Notes under the pieces: model-generated
What the model was told of the DNA's origin: nothing
The model's input: only the letters and a program-made list of their open reading frames with translations
Databases searched by the model: none
Position numbers and translations under genes: made by a program
From: Minisyncoccota bacterium
GTDB taxonomy: Bacteria; Patescibacteriota; Minisyncoccia; Phycocordibacterales; Phycocordibacteraceae
Direction of reading: 5' to 3'
DNA length: 41,912 nt
Assembly (NCBI GenBank): GCA_028695415.1
Contig: JAQVIY010000002.1
Coordinates: forward strand, 117,051 to 158,962
Shown here: positions 1 to 9,200 of the stretch, piece after piece
Numbering within the stretch: the stretch's first letter is position 1
Layout: each line of letters begins with the position of its first letter

Positions 1-1674
1 AAACAGAAGGCGATTCAGCTTACCGAAGCGGGCATACACAAGGCCGAAGTCGCGCTCGGACTCGAGAATATCTACACCGAGGGCGGCGTGAAGTATGCCC
101 ACCATCTTGAAACGGCAGTGCGTGCGAAGGCGCTTTTCAAGAAGGACAAGGAGTATGTCGTGCGGGACGGCGAAATCGTCATCGTCGATGAGTTCACCGG
201 CCGATTCCAACCCGGCCGCCGCTGGTCGGAGGGTCTGCATCAGGCTATCGAAGCGAAAGAGGGAGTGCCCGTGCAGGAGGAGACACGCACGTATGCGACT
301 GTTACCTTCCAGAACCTATTCCGTATGTACGAGGGGCTTGCCGGCATGACGGGCACCGCGCTTTCTTCTGAAGAAGAGTTTTATACCGTGTACGGGCTCG
401 AGGTCGTCGTCGTCCCGACCAATAAACCAGCGCTTCGTAAAGATTTTGACGATCTCATCTTCCAGACTGCCGCTGGCAAGTATCGCGCGGTCGCACGCGC
501 GGTGAAGGAGCGGTACCAGAAGGGTCAGCCAGTTCTCGTCGGTACAGTGTCCATCGAAGACAACGAGACGGTAAGCGCTTTTCTCGCCGAAGCAGGTGTT
601 CCCCACGAAGTGCTGAATGCAAAGAATCACGAACGCGAAGGCGAGATAATCGCCGAAGCTGGCAAAGAGGGGAGGGTGACCGTCGCGACCAATCTCGCAG
701 GGCGCGGTGTCGACATCAAGCTCGGCGGCGCACTCGCGACAGCCCTCGAGCGCGCCGCAGTGCTCGAGCGTGGCGGCCTCGCGGTTATCGGTACCGAGCG
801 CCACGATGCGCGCCGTATCGATAATCAGCTTCGTGGCCGCTCTGGCCGCCAAGGCGATCCAGGCGAGACGAGATTCTATGTGTCTCTCGAAGATAAGCTC
901 ATGCGCGTCTTTGCCTCTGAGACGCTCAAGAAGGTGATGGGGCGCTTCGGTATCCCTGAAGACGAGCCTATCGAGAGCGCGATGATAACTCGCTCGCTCG
1001 AGACGGCGCAGGGCCGCATCGAGGGTTTCAACTTCGATTCGCGTAAGCAGGTGCTCGCCTACGATGACGTGATGAATACGCAGCGCCTCGCTATTTATGC
1101 GCGCCGCCGCGCCGCGCTCCAAGGGTCTGATGACGAGGTTGAAACACTCATTCTCGAGCTTATCGGCAATAATGAAGGGGCGCGTGCGGCGTTTGATGCA
1201 AAGAAAACCGAGCTCGGCGCAGTATTCGTTCCGCACCTGCGTCATCTGCTCCTGCAGGTTATCGACACCTTCTGGCTCGAACATTTGGAGACGATGGACT
1301 ACTTACGCCGGTCAGTGTCACTGCGTGCGTATGGTCAGCGCGATCCGCTTATCGAGTATCGCCGTGAAGGACTCCAGCGTTTCAGAGCGCTCGAGGAGAA
1401 TATTCGCGCGGCGTTTGCCGAAGCTCTGCCGCATCTGCAGACGGCTGAAGATGCTCGTCTGCGGCAAGAAGAGGAGCGCACGCGCGCGGCGCTCGTCGCG
1501 GCGGGACAGGAGGAGGGGAGTGCACCGCTGCCGATACAGAAGGCCGCCGGATATGGCCGGAACGATTTCGTCACCATCAAGAAAGGCGAAGAGACACAAA
1601 AGCTCAAGTATAAAAAAGCCGAGCCGCTCCTCGCTCAAGGTTGGCAAATCATCAATCCGACCCAATCGACGTGA
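1..1674 (+). CDS. secA: Preprotein translocase ATPase SecA (3' part, start outside window)
   Basis: This is the C-terminal part of SecA, the ATPase motor that drives proteins through SecYEG. The frame is open from base 1, so the gene begins upstream; 557 residues are visible. Seen in order are the EFTGR and RRWSEGLHQAIEAKEG motifs, the MTGTA motif, the second helicase lobe with GRGVDIKLGG, and QLRGRSGRQGDPG, followed by the helical scaffold/wing region. The C-terminus ends with a Lys-rich stretch (VTIKKGEETQKLKYKK) and lacks the Cys/His zinc-binding SEC-C tail of many SecA proteins. The family call is certain. A convergent TrpR-like gene follows downstream. Confidence 0.98.
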   Translation, partial: KQKAIQLTEAGIHKAEVALGLENIYTEGGVKYAHHLETAVRAKALFKKDKEYVVRDGEIVIVDEFTGRFQPGRRWSEGLHQAIEAKEGVPVQEETRTYATVTFQNLFRMYEGLAGMTGTALSSEEEFYTVYGLEVVVVPTNKPALRKDFDDLIFQTAAGKYRAVARAVKERYQKGQPVLVGTVSIEDNETVSAFLAEAGVPHEVLNAKNHEREGEIIAEAGKEGRVTVATNLAGRGVDIKLGGALATALERAAVLERGGLAVIGTERHDARRIDNQLRGRSGRQGDPGETRFYVSLEDKLMRVFASETLKKVMGRFGIPEDEPIESAMITRSLETAQGRIEGFNFDSRKQVLAYDDVMNTQRLAIYARRRAALQGSDDEVETLILELIGNNEGARAAFDAKKTELGAVFVPHLRHLLLQVIDTFWLEHLETMDYLRRSVSLRAYGQRDPLIEYRREGLQRFRALEENIRAAFAEALPHLQTAEDARLRQEEERTRAALVAAGQEEGSAPLPIQKAAGYGRNDFVTIKKGEETQKLKYKKAEPLLAQGWQIINPTQST

Positions 1675-1730
1675 TGATGCGCAAGAATCCGCTCACCAAT
1701 TCGCTTGCCGCGTCACCTCAATATCTGAAG

Positions 1731-1760
1731 CGAAAAGCTACCATATATGGTAGCTTTTCG
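1731..1760. promoter_or_regulatory. 30-bp perfect palindrome (copy 1) downstream of secA
   Basis: The sequence is its own reverse complement over 30 bp, with core CTACCATATATGGTAG. It lies between the convergent ends of secA and the TrpR-like gene. The same core recurs at 2181-2208 on the other side of that gene. It could be an operator for the regulator, a bidirectional terminator (its arms end in A and T runs), or an element end; the identical flanking copies favour operator or element end. Confidence 0.8.
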
Positions 1761-1763
1761 TGA

Positions 1764-2177
1764 CTAGAGCTTTGGTTCGGGAAAGAGGAGGAAATGGAGC
1801 GGATATCGTCTCTTGAGTCTGAAGAGCATACTCTTTGCATATTTTCGCTTGAATTCTCGCTTACCGAACTCTTCTTCCAAAGCGGCAATGGCTGTTTCGT
1901 AACCAGGAATTTGATCTTGGAGCCAAAAGCGCACGCGCTCGATTGTTTGTAAACCCGCCCCGGTTCGTTCGCGTATGGCATCATGGGTCTCGTTTTGGAG
2001 TAAGAGACGGGCTATCTGGATCCGCCTACCGAGCATGATACGCTCGCTCTCGGTCAAAAGGTCCCGCAGAAACGCCTTCATTGCTTTACGTCCTTGTACT
2101 CCAGATGCTGCCGTGTAAAGCGCATCAAGGGTCTTTATCCGTTCTTGTTCGGAGAGATCGCTTATTTTCTTCTTCAT
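1764..2177 (-). CDS. TrpR-like (YerC/YecD family) transcriptional regulator
   Basis: A 137-aa all-helical protein resembling the Trp-repressor superfamily, in particular YerC/YecD-type proteins. The central part (LLTESERIMLGRRIQIARLL, then a helix pair with THDAIRERTGAGLQTIERVR) matches the helix-turn-helix layout of that family. The C-terminus is basic and could touch DNA. The ATG at 2177 is used because the palindrome at 2181-2208 lies immediately upstream, leaving almost no leader and no Shine-Dalgarno. This arrangement suggests autoregulation. The ligand and target genes are unknown, and nothing nearby concerns tryptophan. The gene lies between secA and obgE, convergent with the former and divergent from the latter. 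Confidence 0.85.
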   Translation of the reverse strand: MKKKISDLSEQERIKTLDALYTAASGVQGRKAMKAFLRDLLTESERIMLGRRIQIARLLLQNETHDAIRERTGAGLQTIERVRFWLQDQIPGYETAIAALEEEFGKREFKRKYAKSMLFRLKRRYPLHFLLFPEPKL

Positions 2178-2180
2178 GAC

Positions 2181-2208
2181 AAAAAGCTACCATATATGGT
2201 AGCTTTTT
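2181..2208. promoter_or_regulatory. 28-bp perfect palindrome (copy 2), probable operator
   Basis: Same core as 1731-1760 (CTACCATATATGGTAG) with flanking A5/T5 arms. It lies 3 bp upstream of the TrpR-like start codon and about 10 bp upstream of the obgE -10 box, covering the place where an obgE -35 would be. A protein bound here could repress both divergent genes. That role is inferred. Confidence 0.75.
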
Positions 2209-2218
2209 TGAAGTGTGC

Positions 2219-2224
2219 TACAGT
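2219..2224 (+). promoter_or_regulatory. -10 box of obgE (TACAGT)
   Basis: TACAGT ends 8 nt before the obgE ATG, so the transcript should start at or within a few bases of the start codon. One of many such cases in the window. Confidence 0.55.
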
Positions 2225-2232
2225 GGATTTCA

Positions 2233-3210
2233 ATGGCATTCGTAGATCACGCGATTATTCACGCGGAGTCGGGCAAAGGCGGCGACGGCGTCATTCGCTG
2301 GCTGCGTACTAAGGAGTCTGCGCGCGGCGGCCCCTCAGGCGGCGACGGCGGGAGAGGCGGCGACGTCATACTTGTCGGCGTGCGCGATTTATCCGCACTC
2401 TCGCTCTATCGCTACGAGAAGAAATTCCACGCAGAGAACGGCGAAGCGGGTAAGGGTGAGTTGAAGAAAGGGAAAGATGGCGAGCCGGCTCTTATCAAGG
2501 TGCCGGTTGGCACGCTTGTACGCGTTCTCGAGACAGGAGACGAATACGAACTGACGAAAGAAGACGAGCAAATACTTCTCTTCCGCGGCGGCAAAGGGGG
2601 GCTTGGTAATGCCCGTTTCAAAGGGCCGTCAAATCAGAATCCATTCCAGCAGACCCCGGGCAAGCCGGGCAAGGGCGGAGACCTCGAACTCACGCTCAAG
2701 ATTATCGCTGACGCCGGGCTTATCGGTCTCCCTAATGCGGGCAAGTCTTCGCTCTTGAATGCGCTCACGCGAGCGAAATCGAAGGTCGGTGCATACCCTT
2801 TCACGACGCTCGAGCCGAACCTCGGAGAATTCTTCGGGTATATTCTCGCGGACATCCCCGGCCTTATCGAGGGAGCCTCGTCAGGGCGAGGGCTCGGTAT
2901 AAAGTTTCTCAAACACGTAGAAAGAACAGGTATCTTGCTACATCTCGTCTCGGCAGACCAAGAAGACCCGATCAAGGCATACGGGGAAGTGCATACCGAG
3001 ATAGAATCGTTCGGTCACGAACTCGCCAAGAAGCGCGAGATAGTCGTCCTGTCAAAAATAGACCTTATTTCGTCTGCGGAATGCGAAACAAAAACACAAC
3101 TCCTTGCCCGAGAGACCGGCAGGGAAGTGCTCGCGGTCTCGACAGAAGATCCGGAGAGCATGAAGGCGTTCTCGGATAGAATGACTGAAATCTTAGCAAG
3201 GAAGCAGTAA
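2233..3210 (+). CDS. obgE: GTPase Obg/CgtA
   Basis: A 325-aa Obg-family GTPase that acts in late 50S ribosome assembly. The N-terminal Gly-rich Obg fold is clear (AESGKGGDG and later GGDGGRGGDV, KGGLGNARF). The G domain follows with the P-loop GLPNAGKSS, the switch region and DIPG, then a SKIDL base-specificity motif. The protein ends shortly after the G domain, so the C-terminal OCT domain seen in some Obg proteins is absent. The ATG at 2233 gives the conserved MAFVDHA start; a GTG 18 bases upstream in frame would add a non-conserved extension and overlap the -10 box. Confidence 0.97.
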   Translation: MAFVDHAIIHAESGKGGDGVIRWLRTKESARGGPSGGDGGRGGDVILVGVRDLSALSLYRYEKKFHAENGEAGKGELKKGKDGEPALIKVPVGTLVRVLETGDEYELTKEDEQILLFRGGKGGLGNARFKGPSNQNPFQQTPGKPGKGGDLELTLKIIADAGLIGLPNAGKSSLLNALTRAKSKVGAYPFTTLEPNLGEFFGYILADIPGLIEGASSGRGLGIKFLKHVERTGILLHLVSADQEDPIKAYGEVHTEIESFGHELAKKREIVVLSKIDLISSAECETKTQLLARETGREVLAVSTEDPESMKAFSDRMTEILARKQ

Positions 3211-3315
3211 AAATTTTCAATTTACAATTCCCAATTTGCATTGAATTTTCAATACCTCAATTTTTAAACATTGATACATTGGAAATTGATTGAAAATTGG
3301 AAATTGAAAATTCTG
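3211..3315. repeat. AT-rich inverted-repeat patch related to the element ends at 17.2-17.7 kb
   Basis: Directly after the obgE stop codon lies about 105 bp built from permutations of AATTTTCAATTT and its complement, forming an imperfect inverted repeat with a short central spacer. The same words form the 26-bp terminal repeats of the element at 17199-17672. This copy holds no gene and may be a relic or solo element. It could also act as a weak terminator for obgE. Confidence 0.7.
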
Positions 3316-3325
3316 CGCATTAGGG

Positions 3326-3331
3326 TACTCT
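3326..3331 (+). promoter_or_regulatory. -10 box of gatB (TACTCT)
   Basis: TACTCT ends 7 nt before the gatB ATG, consistent with a leaderless transcript. Confidence 0.5.
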
Positions 3332-3338
3332 TTACCTC

Positions 3339-4751
3339 ATGTATCGCCCCACCATCGGTCTCGAGATCCACGCCGAGCTCAAGACGAAGACAAAGATGTT
3401 CTGCGACTCGGCGAACGACTCTGACGAGTCGCGGCCCAATGTAAACATCTGTCCCGTCTGTCTCGCACATCCGGGTACCCTGCCGGTTATAAACCGCGAA
3501 GCGGTGCGACAGGTACTCCGTCTCGGCACTGCCGTCGGCGGCAGGCTTGCTGACTTCACTGAGTTCGACCGCAAGAGTTACTTCTATCCTGATATCCCGA
3601 AGGGATATCAGATCAGTCAGTACGAACACCCGCTTGTAGAAGGCGGTGAGCTTGCCGGCGTTGCGCTCACGCGGGTTCATCTTGAAGAAGATACGGCGCG
3701 ATCGATTCACGCAGGCGGGAAGAGTCTCGTTGATTTCAACCGCGCAGGCATCCCGCTTATGGAGCTCGTGACCGAGCCGGTCATACACGATGCCGAGACG
3801 GCTGGCCGCTTTGCGCGCGAACTACAGCTCCTCTTACGTACGCTCGGCGCTGGCGATGCGAATCTCGAGAAAGGGGAGATGCGCATTGAGGCAAACGTTT
3901 CGGTCTCGAAAGAAGAGGGGAAATTTGGTACGAAGGTAGAGGTGAAGAATATCAACTCGTTCCGTTCGGTCGAGCGCGCTATCGCCTATGAGATCAAGCG
4001 CCAGACGAAGCTTCTCGAAGAGGGAGGTACGGTGTCGCAGGAGACGCGCGGGTGGAATGAGGCTAAGCAGGAGACGTTCCATCAGCGATTCAAAGAGGGA
4101 AGCGCCGACTACCGCTATTTCCCAGAACCGGATCTGCCGAAACTCATCCTCTCGGAATTGCCGGAGTTTTCTCACGAGATGTTACGAGCGTCACTCCCTG
4201 AGTTGCCGTGGGAGCGCCGCGCGCGTTACGTGAGAGACTGCGCACTCAAAGAAAGCGACGCCGCGTATCTCGGCGCTTCACTCGAGCGCGCAACTTTCTT
4301 TGATGCTGTTGCGACGGCACTTGGAGGCGATGTACAACTCCTCGCGCTTGCCGCCAATTATGTCATCTCAGATCTCGCAGGCATCTATGCAAAAATCGGA
4401 AATGAAAATCTCGCACCGCTCGATGCAGGAGCATTTGCGAAGCTCATACGACTCGTCGCCACGCTCAAGCTCTCATCACGCGGGGCAAAGGATACGCTCG
4501 CTCTCATGGTAGAGAGGGGTGGAGATCCAGAGGACATCGCAAAGGAGCACGGCCTGCTTCAAGTGCACGACGCGGAGGCGCTGGGCTCGGTTGTAGATGC
4601 GGTCATCGCGGAGGAGGCGAAGGCAGTAGGGGAATACAAGGGGGGCAAACAGGCCTCGCTTCAGTATCTTGTAGGGAAGGCTATGAAGGAGAGTAAGGGG
4701 GCAGGGAACCCTCAGGAACTACAGAAGCTGCTTATCGAGAGGCTCGGGTAG
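3339..4751 (+). CDS. gatB: Asp/Glu-tRNA(Asn/Gln) amidotransferase subunit B
   Basis: A 470-aa GatB, the kinase/transamidation subunit of GatCAB, which converts misacylated Glu-tRNA(Gln) or Asp-tRNA(Asn) to the correct aminoacyl-tRNA. Near the N-terminus are the family signatures IGLEIHAEL and NICPVCLAHPGTLP, then FDRKSYFYPD.PKGYQISQ, GIPLMELVTEP and YRYFPEPDLP. The GatB/Yqey tail domain fills the last ~150 residues. Length is normal. GatA and GatC are not in this window. It appears to be a single-gene unit with its own -10 box. Confidence 0.98.
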   Translation: MYRPTIGLEIHAELKTKTKMFCDSANDSDESRPNVNICPVCLAHPGTLPVINREAVRQVLRLGTAVGGRLADFTEFDRKSYFYPDIPKGYQISQYEHPLVEGGELAGVALTRVHLEEDTARSIHAGGKSLVDFNRAGIPLMELVTEPVIHDAETAGRFARELQLLLRTLGAGDANLEKGEMRIEANVSVSKEEGKFGTKVEVKNINSFRSVERAIAYEIKRQTKLLEEGGTVSQETRGWNEAKQETFHQRFKEGSADYRYFPEPDLPKLILSELPEFSHEMLRASLPELPWERRARYVRDCALKESDAAYLGASLERATFFDAVATALGGDVQLLALAANYVISDLAGIYAKIGNENLAPLDAGAFAKLIRLVATLKLSSRGAKDTLALMVERGGDPEDIAKEHGLLQVHDAEALGSVVDAVIAEEAKAVGEYKGGKQASLQYLVGKAMKESKGAGNPQELQKLLIERLG

Positions 4752-4792
4752 CGTACTTGTGCACAACTCTTCCTTGCAAGCCGAGATACGGC

Positions 4793-4798
4793 TATACT
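4793..4798 (+). promoter_or_regulatory. -10 box (TATACT) of the HTH-membrane protein gene
   Basis: A perfect TATACT lies 6 nt upstream of the ATG at 4805; no Shine-Dalgarno is present. Confidence 0.65.
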
Positions 4799-4804
4799 GT
4801 TGGC

Positions 4805-5584
4805 ATGGATGAGATACTTATAGAGGAGAAGAAGTACGTATCGTCAAAACAAGCTGCAAAAGCGACCGGTTATGCCAAGGATTATATCGGCCAGCTTTGC
4901 CGAGAGGGGCGTGTGCCGGCACGTCTCGTAGGGCGTAGCTGGTATGTACTCGAATCAGCCCTTCATGATCATCGTTTCGGCAGCCCTAAAGATGAGCCTG
5001 CTAAAGAAAAGAAAACTGCAGATATGAAGCAATCTACATGGGAATCGCCGCGCTATGAGACGATACAAGCAGAAGAATTGCCAATATTAGAGAGAGGCGA
5101 AGCACAAGAAGAGCTTGTCGTGAGTGATTCTCTTACAGCAGAACGTCTTCAGGAGACGTGGCAGGCATGGTTTGATCGCTTTGATACTGCTGCCATAGAG
5201 GCTGTGACGCCTGAAGCTCCAGCACCCGAGCCAGAGGAGACAAGAGAGCCCGAGGAGCCCCAAAATGAGGCTGTAGAAGAAGAAATAACCGTACCTGTGC
5301 ACGCTATACACCACGAGCCGTATCAACCAGCACCTCGAGAGTTCCTACCGAACTTTTTAGCAGAAGAACAGCAGTTTGAAGTTGAACTTCCAAGCGCAGA
5401 AGAGATTGAGGAGAGGGAAGAAGAGCCCGTACGGAGGGTTGGTATGGTGTTTGGCGTGGCTGGGTTCGTTGTGGCGATCCTCTCGATGTCTTTGGCCGCT
5501 CTTGGGAGCGGTTATTTAGATACTTACATAACCTCGAATGAACAAGTTGGCTTGATTGCTGGCGTAGCTGTGTACGATAAATAG
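4805..5584 (+). CDS. Membrane-anchored HTH protein (excisionase/MerR-like winged helix plus one TM)
   Basis: A 259-aa protein with three parts. Residues ~10-56 form a winged helix-turn-helix of the excisionase/MerR-like kind (SSKQAAKATGYAKDYIGQL, then RVPARLVGRSWYV). Residues ~57-210 are a Pro/Glu-rich acidic linker. Residues ~212-234 form one transmembrane helix, followed by a short tail. The positive-inside rule (RR just before the helix) puts the HTH in the cytoplasm. The HTH aligns closely with the N-terminus of the giant protein encoded at 6224, including the GY..DY, R.G+....+.G.SW pattern. The start at 4805 fits both the domain and the TATACT box. Its function is unknown; it may be a membrane-tethered regulator or a partner of the giant protein. 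Confidence 0.85.
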   Translation: MDEILIEEKKYVSSKQAAKATGYAKDYIGQLCREGRVPARLVGRSWYVLESALHDHRFGSPKDEPAKEKKTADMKQSTWESPRYETIQAEELPILERGEAQEELVVSDSLTAERLQETWQAWFDRFDTAAIEAVTPEAPAPEPEETREPEEPQNEAVEEEITVPVHAIHHEPYQPAPREFLPNFLAEEQQFEVELPSAEEIEEREEEPVRRVGMVFGVAGFVVAILSMSLAALGSGYLDTYITSNEQVGLIAGVAVYDK

Positions 5585-5711
5585 CTTATTTACTACATAT
5601 CTCGTCTCGGATACTCGAGACACACAAAAGAGATTTCTATTAGCAGTAAGAAAAATTTTTGAATATTCATGAACCGCTGTGGGGCTCTATACGGCTCATG
5701 GAGCGTAGATG

Positions 5712-5739
5712 TGTTCTAAAAGTGCTTTAGAACATTTTT
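5712..5739 (+). terminator. Hairpin plus T-run, possible terminator
   Basis: TGTTCTAAA and TTTAGAACA form a perfect 9-bp stem with a 5-nt loop, followed by TTTTT. The stem is low in G+C, and it lies ~130 bp after the HTH-membrane gene. Confidence 0.5.
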
Positions 5740-6210
5740 GATTATCATTACAGCGTATCGAATATCTTTTGGTCAGGAGAAAGATCAAGAACTCTATCTG
5801 TGAAAAATAAAATATGTTAGCAAAAAATAACATTCAGGCTTAGATATCTCACAGAGAGATTGCTTTGTTCGCTCGGATTATAACCGGAATAGGTAATAAA
5901 ATACTATATTGTCCGTTTATGCGGCTTCTAACATCTAAATAAAGGAATGGAGACATTTTTTTCTTGGCGCAGTACTAGAAGTGTCTTATTTTACGACTCA
6001 ATTCGTCAGAAAGTCTCATCTCTGACCTACTCTCGACGGTTTTCTTTTGATCCGCGTATCGCTCGTGTCTGATTTTTGTAAAAATTTCTGCAGTTTTTGA
6101 TACGCGAATGTTGTTTGATCAGATGAAATTTTTTCTTGAATAATTATCCCCATGTGGAGTTCTTATTTTTTATAGGAGATGCCGAAATGACGAGTTATTA
6201 TTTAGGTAAT

Positions 6211-6222
6211 TCGGATATCCGA
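6211..6222. promoter_or_regulatory. 12-bp palindrome abutting the giant gene start
   Basis: TCGGATATCCGA is a perfect palindrome ending 1 nt before the ATG at 6224. It is a candidate operator for one of the two HTH proteins encoded here, though a palindrome of this length could occur by chance. Confidence 0.35.
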
Positions 6223-6223
6223 C

Positions 6224-9200
6224 ATGCATCAATCCTTTGAAAAAAATTTGATAACGACCAAGGATGCTGGAGAGCTTTCAGGCTACTCGTCGGACTATCT
6301 CTCGCGACTCGTGCGTTCAGGAAAAATTTCTGGAAAAAGAATTGGGCATAGCTGGCTTGTCGACAAAGCGTCGCTCGAACGATTCTTGAATGTGCAGGGA
6401 AATAATAAGATTGAGCGCGCACGGCAACTCGCGAATGCTCGTGCAGAGGAATATCGCGCGCACCGGTCCCTCTTGCATCGTACGACGAATGCATTGACAA
6501 AATCTGTTTATGCTTCAAAAAAAGTTCCGGCGCAGAGCACAGATTCCGGTCTTGTGGCGCACTCCTTCGCGTCTCATGTGCCGGCTCTTGCGACAGCGTT
6601 GCTCGTCGTTCTCTCTGGCGCACTCGGAGCACAGGCCGCCGTTATTCCGCAGTTTGCAGAAAACGCGATGGCACTCATAAACGAAACGGCAACCGGATTC
6701 GATGCGGCGTTCGGCGGCATTCCTGCACACATCGTTGCAAACGTGCACAAGGCGGACGACACGATGCGTGCGACTGTTGCGAAAGTAACAACAGCAAATC
6801 AGATTGCGTCTGCACAGATCGCATCACGCGCGCTTTCTGAACCGGACCTCTCGTCGCTCCGCATGACGTTCGATGATTCTCACGAGACTCTTCGTTTCGC
6901 ATCTGCTCCAGAGACGCTGGTACCCGTCTCTCTTTCGCCGACGTTCACCTTTGCTGATGTACAAACATTTGTACATGATACGACGTCTCTCTTTACCTCT
7001 CCATCGCGTTTAGTGCGCGCATATGTCGACATGGGAGAACAAGCGTATGCCGGTATTGGCGCAGTGTTCACCGCGTACGATTCGCTCGTGAGAATGGCGG
7101 GAGCAGATACACTTACGATTGCCGCCTCGACACGTGACACACTCGCGACGCTCCCAAGCTTCGTCTCGAGCATGAACTTCGCACTCGGCGAGTCAGTTAT
7201 CGCTCTTGCGCACTCGGCGATACGGGCAGATGTTGCTGCGGCATATTGGACGGCTGCTGCGGCTCCTGCGGTTTCTCGCGCCACGGTCGCTCGTATCGGC
7301 ACTCTCGGCGACGCGCTCGCTCGGGGAGCAGAACGCGTACCTGCTCTCGCTACCACGGCATATCTACGAGCTGTTTCGGCGCCTGCAGTACTCGCACCCG
7401 CTATCGCGCGAAGCGTCTTCGATGCGGAATATGCCGGAGCAGTTCGCTTTGTTGCGGCTACAAACGCTCTTTCGAGCAGGTATCTCACACTCATAAATAA
7501 CACGGGAAATGTCGCATACGGAGCCGTCAGTCATCTGCGGGGAATGAGCGATATGTATCTCGATGTTCTTGGTAAGAGCGCTGTTGCAGTCGGATCAGCA
7601 AAAGACGCGTCGCTCGCCGCTGCGCTTGTTGCGGTACGACAGCTCTCGCTTGGAGAACAGACAGCGCTCACCACCTACGAGGCGATTCATGGAATCTTCA
7701 GTTCAGCGGGCGACGCGCTCGCCACATTCTTCACTACGACGCCGGAAATAATTCTGCCGACCGGTGTTCCGAAATCGCACGTCATCGCGGGTGCCACTTC
7801 TACCGCGCCTAGCGCTACGGTTTCGCGCGCTCCTGCTCCCTCATATCCCTCGTACACCACCGTCGTGCAGGGCATATCAGGAGATCTGTTGAACCAATCG
7901 CTCGCGTCGCTGCGCACCGAAATGCTGAATGCAATCGCTACTCAGATACGCCCCGTTGCCGCACAGACTGCTACAAACATCCAGACTATCCAGATGGTCA
8001 ACAAGATTGAAAAACTCAACGGGCTCGCGGTGACAAACGGTATCTTCACCGGCGGTTCGTTCACCGGTGGCTATGCCGTCTCGGCGACAAACGGAAATTT
8101 TGATACTTTCTCCGCCGGTACCACCACCCTCGCGAACACGACGGTAAGCGGCAACCTCACCGTGAGCGGCTCTCAGACGATAACGGGCACCACGGCATAC
8201 ACCAATCTCGCGACCTTCTCAAACGGCTTCCTCTCGCTCGCCTCGTCGACCATCACCTCCGGCCTCTTCTCTATGAACGGCGGCGCTTCGACCACAAACT
8301 TCACGAACTCTGGCAGCACGTGGCTCACGAACCTCTCCGGATCCTCGCTCCTCGCTACCGACGCAAACAGCAAAATCATCGCCACCACAAGCATCGGCGT
8401 CTCGAACCTCGCTCTCGTCAAGGGCAACTTCCTCGTGGGCAACGACTCAGGCGTGGCGCAGGCGACCTCGAGCATCTTCATCTCGAGTACGGGCAACGTC
8501 GGCATCGGTACCGCCTCGCCGACCTACGCGCTCGACGTCACCGGTTTCGGCCACGTCACCGGGCTCGTCGACGCCGACCATTTCGTTGCGACCTCGACGA
8601 CCGCCACTTCGACCTTCGCCGGTTTCATCGACGTCCTCGGCACGGGGGCGAATGCCACCTCGACCTTCGCTAGCAATCTCTGGGTGAAGGGGACGCTTCG
8701 CACCGGCATGGGCTCGATGTATCTGAATGACACGAGCCTCACGTCGTCGGACGGCAACATCGCCCTCACGCGCAATGGGATGTCGTGGTTCAACGGCGGC
8801 AACGTCGGCATCGGCACTACCTCGCCCGACGCGCTGCTCGCGCTCCAGCAAATCACGAACGGTACGCCCTTTATCTCTGCATACCGGGCGACCGATGCCG
8901 CGCCGTCGGGCGACTTCATCAACTACAAGACAAAAGCGGGCACGACGCTCTTCCGCGTCGACAATTCGGGCAACCTGCTCGCGGGGGGGATTATCAATAC
9001 GGGTAGTCAGACGATCACCAGCACATCGCAGCCGCAATTCCGGGTGCAATACGACGGGAGCAATGAAGTAACGTTCTCAACGAGCGGAACCGGCGCGACA
9101 AGTCTAAGCATCAACGGGACGACGCCATCTCTTTCTTTTGTGCCGCAGTCGAATGCGGTCAATCAGTTTAATATCACCGACGCCGCATCGAATTCTGTCC

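Larger units (their letters stand above)
5585..6223. other. AT-rich gene-free stretch before the giant gene
   Basis: About 640 bp with no credible ORF on either strand and clearly richer in A+T than its surroundings. It holds a hairpin at 5604-5621, a terminator-like hairpin at 5712-5739, an 8-bp inverted repeat (CGCGTATC at 6053-6060 with its complement at 6099-6106) and a 12-bp palindrome at 6211-6222. There is also a possible 17-codon reading frame (6187-6240) preceded by AGGAG that runs into the giant gene in another frame; I do not call it a gene. The region may be a long 5' leader or regulatory region. Confidence 0.6.

Noticed and set aside
316-1284. Long antisense frames over secA, over the giant gene (e.g. 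15338-16279) and over the transglycosylase gene (28599-29756)
   Set aside because: They are codon-bias shadows of strong genes on the other strand, with no recognisable domains or start signals.
6187-6240. 17-codon leader peptide upstream of and overlapping the giant gene
   Set aside because: AGGAG and an ATG are present, but the peptide has no distinguishing features and such short frames are expected by chance.
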